Below, piece by piece: positions 19,356 to 24,012 of a DNA stretch of 24,012 nucleotides; within the stretch, counting starts at the first letter, position 1; each line of letters begins with the position of its first letter. The DNA comes from a virus. The notes beneath the pieces were generated by a model, which made no database searches, was not told where the DNA came from, and saw nothing but the letters and a program-made list of their open reading frames with translations. Made by a program: the position numbers and the translations under genes. The DNA lies in IMG/VR virus record IMGVR_UViG_3300042691_012182, positions 1-24,012 of that record. One strand, given 5' to 3'.

Positions 19356-20393
19356 TTAAATTTTTTTCCATTTGGAAAACTCAAGATTTGCTCTCAAATT
19401 ACTGAAAGTAAATTTATCTATAAGATCCACGATTTCACCAGGTGAAATTCCTGATAAAATCATATCATTTATGTCTTTTTGCTTGATGTTTTCCGGCAGT
19501 AATGTTACATTATATCCAGAAGCAATTGCTTTGCCGATTTGTTTGACTATATCTTTGTTTCTAGGTTCATTATCATACACCAAAACAAAATCAGTTAGTT
19601 CTAACTTCGCTGCTCTTGTAAGGTCTGCATCAGCAGTTGCAATTGCATTGGGTAAAAACATAGAATCAATTGGACCTTCAACAACATAAACTTTTTTACT
19701 TCTATCTAATTTATTCAACCCATAAAACTTCATACGTCCTTGAACTCGTTCATTCTCCACCAAAGTGATTGTGATGTAACGGATCTTTGATTCTGATAAC
19801 GCCCTACCCTGTATGGTAAAGAGTTCGTTATTTTCATCGTAGAACGGTATGATAAGCCTAGGGTCTTCCTCTTTGAGGTTTTCATTTTCAACACCGAGAG
19901 ATTGTACCAACATCTTGAAGTCAGGTGCAAAGTATAGTTCTGAGAAATATTTCTCAGGAATCTTCCTGGCTTTAACATACGCTTTCGCATAATGCGATTC
20001 TGGTAAGGACTCAATTGTATCCAAGTCGATCTTCTTTTGCGTTGTTTTTTGATTGAATGTAGGTTGACTCTTGAACTCCTCAAATGTAGGTTTCGGATAA
20101 TTATGATTCCCGGTTTCACCATTGGTAAAACGTTCATAGGTATATTCTTTCAGTAAAGATGGATCTACAAACTTGAGAAAATTGTAAAATGTATGACTAG
20201 CACCACAATTGTGGCATATGAAAAAGTAGTCATTACTTTTCTTGTATACAAAGCCTCTTGCTTTGGATTTATTCTTTTGTGAATCACCACAGATAGGACA
20301 CCGAAAGTTATACAGGTCTGGCTTCTTTTGAGCAAACCGTTCTAACTTTGGTGAGACTAGGTGTAAGAATTTTCTGTCAATGTATATGCTCAT
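19356..20393 (-). CDS. DNA primase, T4 gp61 type
   Basis: A 345-residue primase. The N-terminal zinc ribbon is C32-PI-C35 and C60-HN-C63 (RCPICGDSQK and FFICHNCGAS). The TOPRIM-like core has VYVVEGPIDSMF with the catalytic Glu, TADADLT, and VLVYDNEPRNKDI. The layout and the opening MSIYIDRKFLHLVSPKLERF match T4-like primases, which work with the gp41 helicase to prime lagging strands. The start ATG 20393 lies only six bases beyond the -10 box of promoter P4, so a leaderless mRNA is predicted. Confidence 0.92.
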   Translation of the reverse strand: MSIYIDRKFLHLVSPKLERFAQKKPDLYNFRCPICGDSQKNKSKARGFVYKKSNDYFFICHNCGASHTFYNFLKFVDPSLLKEYTYERFTNGETGNHNYPKPTFEEFKSQPTFNQKTTQKKIDLDTIESLPESHYAKAYVKARKIPEKYFSELYFAPDFKMLVQSLGVENENLKEEDPRLIIPFYDENNELFTIQGRALSESKIRYITITLVENERVQGRMKFYGLNKLDRSKKVYVVEGPIDSMFLPNAIATADADLTRAAKLELTDFVLVYDNEPRNKDIVKQIGKAIASGYNVTLLPENIKQKDINDMILSGISPGEIVDLIDKFTFSNLRANLEFSKWKKI

Positions 20394-20399
20394 ATTGTA

Positions 20400-20428
20400 A
20401 TGATATCACAAACTTGACAGATTGTAAA
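20400..20428 (-). promoter_or_regulatory. Sigma70-type promoter P4 for the primase/nucleotide block
   Basis: Leftward: TTTACA (20428-20423), a 17-base spacer ending TGA (extended -10), TATCAT (20405-20400). Each hexamer matches 5/6. The predicted start, about 20393, coincides with the primase ATG. It occupies the 46-base gap between two genes. Confidence 0.65.
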
Positions 20429-20430
20429 GT

Positions 20431-20448
20431 GGTAAAAAGTTATTTACC
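20431..20448 (-). other. Inverted repeat spanning the end of gene 20440-20868
   Basis: GGTAAA-TAACTT-TTTACC on the transcribed strand: a perfect 6-bp AT-rich stem with a 6-base loop that contains the TAA stop. No T-run follows, so it is not a standard terminator. It touches the upstream side of the P4 -35 box and may be a weak pause site or a protein-binding site. Confidence 0.35.
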
Positions 20449-20868
20449 GAATAGTGTGGAAAATGTGTCTAGATTAACGTGAGATACTAGCCAAGAAAAC
20501 ACAATAACACCACCAACTACCATCCACTTCCATTGCAGAAGTTTATCCAAAGATTCTTTTTCTTTGTTATTATGATCTTGCATATCCTTACGCATGGCTT
20601 TTAATTCATCCATGAGTCTGAATTCTGAGTCTTGCATCTTATCAAGAACCGTATCTATCCTGACATGGATTTCTTTGATATCTGCTTCTGTTTCTAATCT
20701 TCTGTTGTCCATGTCTGTATATATTTTAGCGATATGTCTGTCGTGCTGGTCCACCAGCTTCTCCATTACTTTATCCATTTTGTCGCAAAGAGTACATAGG
20801 GTGCTGACTTGTTGCTTCAGCACCCCAACGTCAATTTGCAAGTTTACTGTATCTTTATCGTCAGACAT
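20440..20868 (-). CDS. Coiled-coil protein with C-terminal membrane anchor
   Basis: A 142-residue protein: a long heptad-like helical region (about residues 10-105, with Cys at STLCTLCDK) and a single C-terminal transmembrane helix (WMVVGGVIVFSWLVSHV, about 115-131). The topology suggests an inner-membrane protein with a cytoplasmic coiled coil, like phage XhlA-type or other lysis accessories. Its place at the end of the lysis region supports that, but the family was not identified. The start ATG 20868 has only a weak AAGAAAAG site. Confidence 0.68.
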   Translation of the reverse strand: MSDDKDTVNLQIDVGVLKQQVSTLCTLCDKMDKVMEKLVDQHDRHIAKIYTDMDNRRLETEADIKEIHVRIDTVLDKMQDSEFRLMDELKAMRKDMQDHNNKEKESLDKLLQWKWMVVGGVIVFSWLVSHVNLDTFSTLFGK

Positions 20869-20878
20869 TTACTTTTCT

Positions 20879-21058
20879 TTACTTCTTTTCCGGAATCTTT
20901 GTGCCTTCTAATTTCTTATGCACTTTGATTGTTTTGCAAACTTCTTTTTCTTTTTTAGTCTTGTTATCAAACTCTTTAACGCAGACTTTCTTTTCTTCTG
21001 CTGCATATACCGATGTTGTGAGAAACAATGCAATTGCTAGGGCATATATGTAGTTCAT
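20879..21058 (-). CDS. Secreted small protein with signal peptide (59 aa)
   Basis: A 59-residue frame with a signal peptide (MNYIYALAIALFLTTSVYA) and a signal peptidase I site after VYA. The mature part is about 40 residues, Lys-rich, with two Cys 15 apart (KKVCVKEF and KEVCKTIKV) and ends HKKLEGTKIPEKK. Short periplasmic proteins like this occur near lysis genes of marine phages. AAAGGAAGAAAA precedes ATG 21058, which overlaps the upstream stop by ATGA. Function unknown. Confidence 0.7.
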   Translation of the reverse strand: MNYIYALAIALFLTTSVYAAEEKKVCVKEFDNKTKKEKEVCKTIKVHKKLEGTKIPEKK

Positions 21059-21282
21059 TTTTCTTCCTTTTTAGTAAATTTTTCAGATGCAGTAAATCCT
21101 AATCCTGCGATTACAATATACATCATTGAATCGAAGGCGTCTTTTGACACTTTGTATGTAGTAAACAATTCAGACATGAATGCTATAGAACACATTGTAA
21201 ATGCAGCTAAAGTAATAAATCTTTTGCTACTAATCGTTCCATTTACTTTATCTGAAAGTAAACTACCAAACCACATTCTCAT
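21055..21282 (-). CDS. Small two-helix membrane protein, holin candidate
   Basis: A 75-residue protein with two transmembrane helices (about residues 23-42 ITLAAFTMCSIAFMSELF, and 52-65 MMYIVIAGLGFTA) and a charged C-terminus SEKFTKKEEK. The opening MRMWFGSLLSDKVNGTISSK is a pattern I associate with short phage membrane proteins near endolysins. Size and topology fit a class II holin, which would permeabilise the inner membrane. Holin function is inferred from position and topology only. It starts one base after the neighbour's stop. Confidence 0.72.
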   Translation of the reverse strand: MRMWFGSLLSDKVNGTISSKRFITLAAFTMCSIAFMSELFTTYKVSKDAFDSMMYIVIAGLGFTASEKFTKKEEK

Positions 21283-21744
21283 TTAAATCTCCGGATGTGG
21301 TGGTTGTGATGGTGCTTCTTTGCCTCCAAATCCTGAAACTACTTCAGCTTTTACTGGCATAATACCACCATTCATCATACCTGAGGGTGCTGATACAACT
21401 GGTGCTGGTGGTGGAGCATCATGCATAACTTTCTTTGTTGCTTCAAAGTTCTCATTGGCCATCTTTTGTGCTTGAAGCATTGCTTCTTTATCTTCTTTAG
21501 AAGATCCTGCTAACATGATACCCGATAATGTACCTGTCAAGAATGTGGCAATAGGAACAATCAACTCAAAGAACTTTTGGTCAATTGGAGAAATTGCATT
21601 AAGAGGTTGTGTTACAAAAATAAGAGAATATAACACAACGAAAACGATACCAGTTAATGTTAATGCTAAACAAATACCAATAAAAAACTTCAATCTAGCC
21701 ATCAACTGTTCATCTGTATATAAGAATGGTTGATTATTTTCCAC
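21283..21744 (-). CDS. Two-helix membrane protein with proline-rich tail, second holin candidate
   Basis: I place the start at GTG 21744, because AAGGAG (21756-21751) stands six bases before it; the frame is open to ATG 21804 but has no site there. The 153-residue product begins MENNQPFLYTDEQLMARLKF and has helices at FFIGICLALTLTGIVFVVLY and FELIVPIATFLTGTLSGIML. It then has a charged helix (KEDKEAMLQAQKMANENFEA) and a Pro/Gly tail. The layout is seen in T4-like marine phages near lysis genes. It may be a holin, antiholin or anchor protein; the sequence does not decide. Confidence 0.72.
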   Translation of the reverse strand: MENNQPFLYTDEQLMARLKFFIGICLALTLTGIVFVVLYSLIFVTQPLNAISPIDQKFFELIVPIATFLTGTLSGIMLAGSSKEDKEAMLQAQKMANENFEATKKVMHDAPPPAPVVSAPSGMMNGGIMPVKAEVVSGFGGKEAPSQPPHPEI

Positions 21745-22021
21745 AGTTGGCTCCTTGAACAGGTGGAGTGTTAGTAGGTGAAATAGTTGTTTGAGTTGGT
21801 TCATCTTTTGGGGGTCCTAATCTAGGGTCACGTTGTCCTTTAAATACATGTTCCGGACAAGTTCTTGTCACATCACATACAGGTGCTTTACAAATATCTT
21901 TATCCCAGTTTGCAGGATCCTGACAAGGATATCTGAATCTATCTCCACTACACATTGCCATACCTATAGGCAACAACAATAACACAAGCATAAACTTTGC
22001 AAGTTTTGCATCTGTTGTCAT
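21734..22021 (-). CDS. Cys-rich secreted conserved protein
   Basis: A 95-residue protein with an N-terminal signal (MTTDAKLAKFMLVLLLLPIG) and six Cys in the mature part (MCSGDRFRYPCQDPANWDKD, then ICKAPVCDV, RTCPEH and a final NCGK), which suggests a disulfide-bonded periplasmic domain. The lipobox is not canonical (Met before Cys), so lipidation is doubtful. CSGDRxRYPCQDPANW is familiar from marine T4-like phages next to the endolysin. The role is unknown; lysis accessory is plausible from position. AGGAG lies about 8 bases before ATG 22021. Confidence 0.74.
   Translation of the reverse strand: MTTDAKLAKFMLVLLLLPIGMAMCSGDRFRYPCQDPANWDKDICKAPVCDVTRTCPEHVFKGQRDPRLGPPKDEPTQTTISPTNTPPVQGANCGK
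21751..21756 (-). promoter_or_regulatory. Ribosome binding site deciding a GTG start
   Basis: AAGGAG, six bases before GTG 21744. This is the only strong Shine-Dalgarno in the region and identifies GTG rather than the upstream ATG 21804 as the start of the membrane protein gene. Confidence 0.7.
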
Positions 22022-22022
22022 C

Positions 22023-22637
22023 TTATGCTCCTAAAACATGTAGTGCGTGTTCGTAGTGTTTTATTCTATCATCAAGTCCTATTGTTCCACCGTTGATTCT
22101 CTTGGTCATACCAACGATATCATTCTTATCCGCAAAAGTATTGATTTTATTTGTTTCCCAGAACCAACATGCAGACTGAGCAGCACCTTCAAATGTCTGT
22201 GTGTACTCTGCGGCTTCTTCTGGTGAGATTTCTAATGATGCAGCAAACCAAGTATAGTTTGTTTTGCCTGTCAACTGAATCAGTCCACGACCACGATATT
22301 TCCATCCATCTCCTGATGCTTCGTTGCCGTTACCCATACGGTCTGCATAAATCCTATTTGCAATTTTTTGTGGATTTCTTTCGTATGCTTTTGCTGTAGG
22401 CATGTCTTTGAAATATTTTGAAAATAATTTCATCAGACTTTCTGCCTTATAGTTCAAATTTTCTGTAAGAAAAACAAAACCACCAGACTCATGGGCACAC
22501 TGAGCCACGAAAGCAGCAATACGCTGAGGTGTATTGATTTCATAGTCAGGAAGAAGTTGGCTTAATGCTTTGTGCCATTGGTCAATGTATGGATTTTTTG
22601 GAAGTAATTGTCTTAGTTGTTCTTTTTTTAGTTCCAT
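22023..22637 (-). CDS. Endolysin, glycoside hydrolase family 19 type
   Basis: A 204-residue GH19 (chitinase-like) lysozyme that cleaves peptidoglycan. The catalytic Glu50 is in FVAQCAHESGGF (43-54), with a second acidic residue at E59 in FLTENLNY. YRGRGLIQLTGKTNY (about 113-127) forms the substrate groove, and MTKRINGG is the C-terminal family mark. No signal peptide is seen, so release needs a holin. The start ATG 22637 abuts the spanin gene stop (1-base overlap), and it is followed by the Cys-rich secreted gene. Confidence 0.93.
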   Translation of the reverse strand: MELKKEQLRQLLPKNPYIDQWHKALSQLLPDYEINTPQRIAAFVAQCAHESGGFVFLTENLNYKAESLMKLFSKYFKDMPTAKAYERNPQKIANRIYADRMGNGNEASGDGWKYRGRGLIQLTGKTNYTWFAASLEISPEEAAEYTQTFEGAAQSACWFWETNKINTFADKNDIVGMTKRINGGTIGLDDRIKHYEHALHVLGA

Positions 22638-22894
22638 TATTTTACACTTTCATAAATGTTTTTTTGCTTATGATACCATTCACCCCATGCATCATTTTTC
22701 GCAGAACATTCATGATAATTTCCGTAATTAATACCTATCTTCTTTGCTATCTCACTTAGAGTAGCATCTTCAGGAGTCATTTGTAACTCCTTGCATTTTT
22801 CTAATAGAACCTCTGGTGCTTTTGGAAACTTTGGTACCACAGGTACTGGCGTTGAGCATCCCACAAGCAACAGAGCAATTAGAGCATATTTCAT
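22637..22894 (-). CDS. Lipoprotein, candidate outer-membrane spanin (Rz1-like)
   Basis: An 85-residue lipoprotein. The signal MKYALIALLLVGC has the lipobox L-V-G-C (Cys13), followed by a Pro-rich linker STPVPVVPKFPKAPEVL typical of Rz1-type o-spanins. Two further Cys (KCKELQ and HECSAK) and a C-terminal Trp/Tyr-rich helix (DAWGEWYHKQKNIYE) complete it. Together with the membrane protein encoded just before it (ATGA overlap), it would link inner and outer membranes during the last step of lysis. GGAG lies 9 bases before the ATG. Confidence 0.82.
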   Translation of the reverse strand: MKYALIALLLVGCSTPVPVVPKFPKAPEVLLEKCKELQMTPEDATLSEIAKKIGINYGNYHECSAKNDAWGEWYHKQKNIYESVK

Positions 22895-23349
22895 TTCGGT
22901 ATCTCCGCTGCTTTATTTATTGCCCCGATAAATTCTTTTGGTATTTCACATTCACCACCAGGTAAGAACTTAGTGTCATACTTGACAACTTCTCTGTCAA
23001 TATACTTGACAACTTCTTTACCTTTTTCTGTTATAATCTTATTCTTTACAACAACTTTCTCAACAATCTCAGTATTAACTTGCTTAGATTGTTCTTCAGC
23101 AATCTTTACTTTTTCTTGTAGTTCTTTAACTTTTGCTTCCCACTGGTCATTATTGTATATTGCACCAGACATAAAAACACCGATAACAATCATAACAATA
23201 GATGCTATTTGTATCGGTGTCTTGTAAACGTAAAGAGGAGGTATAAACTTAGCAAGAATCTTAACAAGATATGTTGATAATAAACCTATGATACCAACAA
23301 CTAAGATTCCATAAAAAATCCAATCAGGTAGCCATTTTAAAATCCACAT
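22891..23349 (-). CDS. Inner-membrane protein, candidate i-spanin (Rz-like)
   Basis: A 152-residue protein with two N-terminal hydrophobic segments (about 11-33 IFYGILVVGIIGLLSTYLV; 46-66 IQIASIVMIVIGVFMSGAIY). After them comes a periplasmic coiled coil (WEAKVKELQEKVKIAEEQSK on, with repeated EVVKY units at about 112-127) and a C-terminal GGECEIPKEFIGAINKAAE. The end resembles the C-terminal Cys-P-x-E/V-F-x-x-x-N-x-A-A of i-spanins. The usual i-spanin has one helix; this has two. It is coupled to the o-spanin candidate by ATGA, and the genes are not nested. Confidence 0.76.
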   Translation of the reverse strand: MWILKWLPDWIFYGILVVGIIGLLSTYLVKILAKFIPPLYVYKTPIQIASIVMIVIGVFMSGAIYNNDQWEAKVKELQEKVKIAEEQSKQVNTEIVEKVVVKNKIITEKGKEVVKYIDREVVKYDTKFLPGGECEIPKEFIGAINKAAEIPK

Positions 23350-23360
23350 GTTACATCCTC

Positions 23361-23603
23361 TTACATTTTAGGTGATTTTCTAGTCAAAGTAGGATACTTC
23401 TTTTTCTTCATTGGTAACTTTACTGCTGTAGCACTTATGGGATCAGTTGCACTTTGTGGTCCAGTAACTACTGTTGGCCCTGCTGATCCACCTACTGCTC
23501 CATCTTCTTTAACACAACTTCCTTTTGAGTATGGTGTTTTACCTGGAACTTTTCTATATCCCGTCCAGCAAAGTTCTCTAATATCTTTAAACTTCTTTTT
23601 CAT
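23361..23603 (-). CDS. Small basic phage protein
   Basis: I choose ATG 23603, which overlaps the upstream stop as TGATG, over the longer frame beginning at 23615. The 80-residue product starts MKKKFKDIRELCWTGYRKVP and continues GKTPYSKGSCVKED, then has a low-complexity Ala/Gly/Thr region and a basic end. The CW-GY-xVPGK-xxxKGSCVK stretch is a recurring short motif in marine phage proteins of unknown role (from memory). No catalytic motif. Confidence 0.68.
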   Translation of the reverse strand: MKKKFKDIRELCWTGYRKVPGKTPYSKGSCVKEDGAVGGSAGPTVVTGPQSATDPISATAVKLPMKKKKYPTLTRKSPKM

Positions 23604-24012
23604 CAGCAATTCCACTTTCTCAACGATTTATTAATTCTGCTATTTGGATCTTTAGCAGTCTTTGCTGAAGTTAATCTACGTTTCATGCCAGACATTCTTG
23701 CACAGAATGACTTTCTACGATTCCATGCTTTTGAACCTTTCTTTAACTTTGATGGCTTCGTTGTTACAGCCATTGAAAGCTTAGAACCTGGATTAGCACG
23801 ACGATATGATGCGATACCTTTACGGTTTAGACCACCTTCAGGATCTTTACCTGCTGCACGTTGCCATGCTGGTGATTTTTCCATGATAGATTCTTCTGTC
23901 AGAACCTCATCATCACCAATATCAAAATCTTCTTTTAAACCCGCAATAAAGTTATAATCGTCCATTGTCAGAACACCTTTATTGCGAATCTCAATCAGTC
24001 TTTCTGTAATGG
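23603..24012 (-). CDS. DUF6321-like conserved phage protein, 5' end beyond the window
   Basis: The C-terminal part matches my memory of DUF6321: KSPAWQRAAGKDPEGGLNRK, GIASYRRANPGSKL, RKSFCARMSGMKRRLTSAKT and the ending INKSLRKWNC. Internal ATG 23965 with AAAGGTG about 9 bases upstream could be the start (120 residues). However, the frame stays open and protein-like to the window edge (ITERLIEIRNKGVLT before the Met), so it is more likely the tail of a longer protein. Function of the family is not known. It is coupled to the next gene by TGATG. Confidence 0.68.
   Translation of the reverse strand, partial: ITERLIEIRNKGVLTMDDYNFIAGLKEDFDIGDDEVLTEESIMEKSPAWQRAAGKDPEGGLNRKGIASYRRANPGSKLSMAVTTKPSKLKKGSKAWNRRKSFCARMSGMKRRLTSAKTAKDPNSRINKSLRKWNC

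Noticed and set aside
22914-22921. T4 late-promoter-like octamer AATAAATA on the minus strand, 19 bases before the o-spanin candidate
   Set aside because: It lies inside codons for the conserved INKAAE end of the i-spanin candidate and differs from TATAAATA at the first base, so it may be coding sequence by chance. Late RNA start mapping would decide.
22978-23020. Short direct DNA repeat (cttgacaactt twice, 24 bases apart)
   Set aside because: It encodes two EVVKY units in the periplasmic helix of the i-spanin candidate; it is a protein-level repeat rather than an iteron or attachment site.

Overview
The window looks like part of the genome of a T4-type tailed phage (myovirus) of a Gram-negative host, most like the marine or freshwater T4-like phages. 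The basis is the gene set: a T4 gp61-type primase, a T4 RNase H-type 5' exonuclease, ribonucleotide reductase alpha and beta subunits, ThyX, thioredoxin, a GH19 endolysin with a separate spanin pair, and many tiny genes packed head to tail. All 60 genes I can support lie on the minus strand, so transcription runs from high to low coordinates. The DNA is visibly AT-rich (not computed). Neighbouring genes usually overlap by 1 to 30 bases (ATGA, TAATG or TGATG junctions). There is no gene-free stretch over 300 bases, and I see no tRNA, IS element or CRISPR array. The lipoproteins, spanins and lipopolysaccharide-type sugar genes point to a Gram-negative host. No host or phage species can be named from the sequence alone.

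Layout in transcription order (right to left). (1) 24012-20440: a DUF6321-like gene cut by the window edge, a small basic gene, then a lysis region with an inner-membrane spanin candidate, a lipoprotein outer-membrane spanin candidate, a GH19 endolysin, a Cys-rich secreted protein, two small two-helix membrane proteins (holin candidates), a secreted 59-residue protein and a coiled-coil tail-anchored protein. (2) 20393-13612: nucleotide metabolism and replication, with primase, ThyX, NrdA, a class I glutamine amidotransferase-like protein, small genes, thioredoxin, NrdB, a zinc-ribbon protein, a GIY-YIG nuclease and a hypothetical. (3) 13578-11724: T4 RNase H-type exonuclease, a DUF6433-like protein, a nucleotidyltransferase-fold protein with a ruined active-site motif, and a small basic protein. 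(4) 11653-9969: conserved hypotheticals, a beta-order DNA methyltransferase and an AbrB-like protein. (5) 9890-4092: a large HExxH plus VWA protein, then a sugar and cell-surface module (GalE epimerase, SAM methyltransferase, Cys-motif protein, HldE-type nucleotidyltransferase, HldE-type kinase, cupin). (6) 4060-1: a block of about 19 tiny early-type genes, including a MazG-like protein, four related short proteins, two related single-helix membrane proteins and two mini-lipoproteins.

Five sigma70-type promoters, all with exactly 17-bp spacers, sit at the junctions between blocks 2 to 6. The one at 11682-11710 is a perfect TTGACA/TATAAT with an extended -10. They suggest that host RNA polymerase can start each block separately. 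Two of them put the predicted start point on the first ATG (primase and the 3824-4060 gene), which would give leaderless mRNAs. The other three share a leader with AGAGA(G) 7-8 bases before the ATG. The nucleotide genes (NrdA/NrdB/Trx/ThyX/MazG-like) feed DNA synthesis, the primase and exonuclease act in replication, the sugar module probably alters a surface glycan, and the right-hand block lyses the cell.
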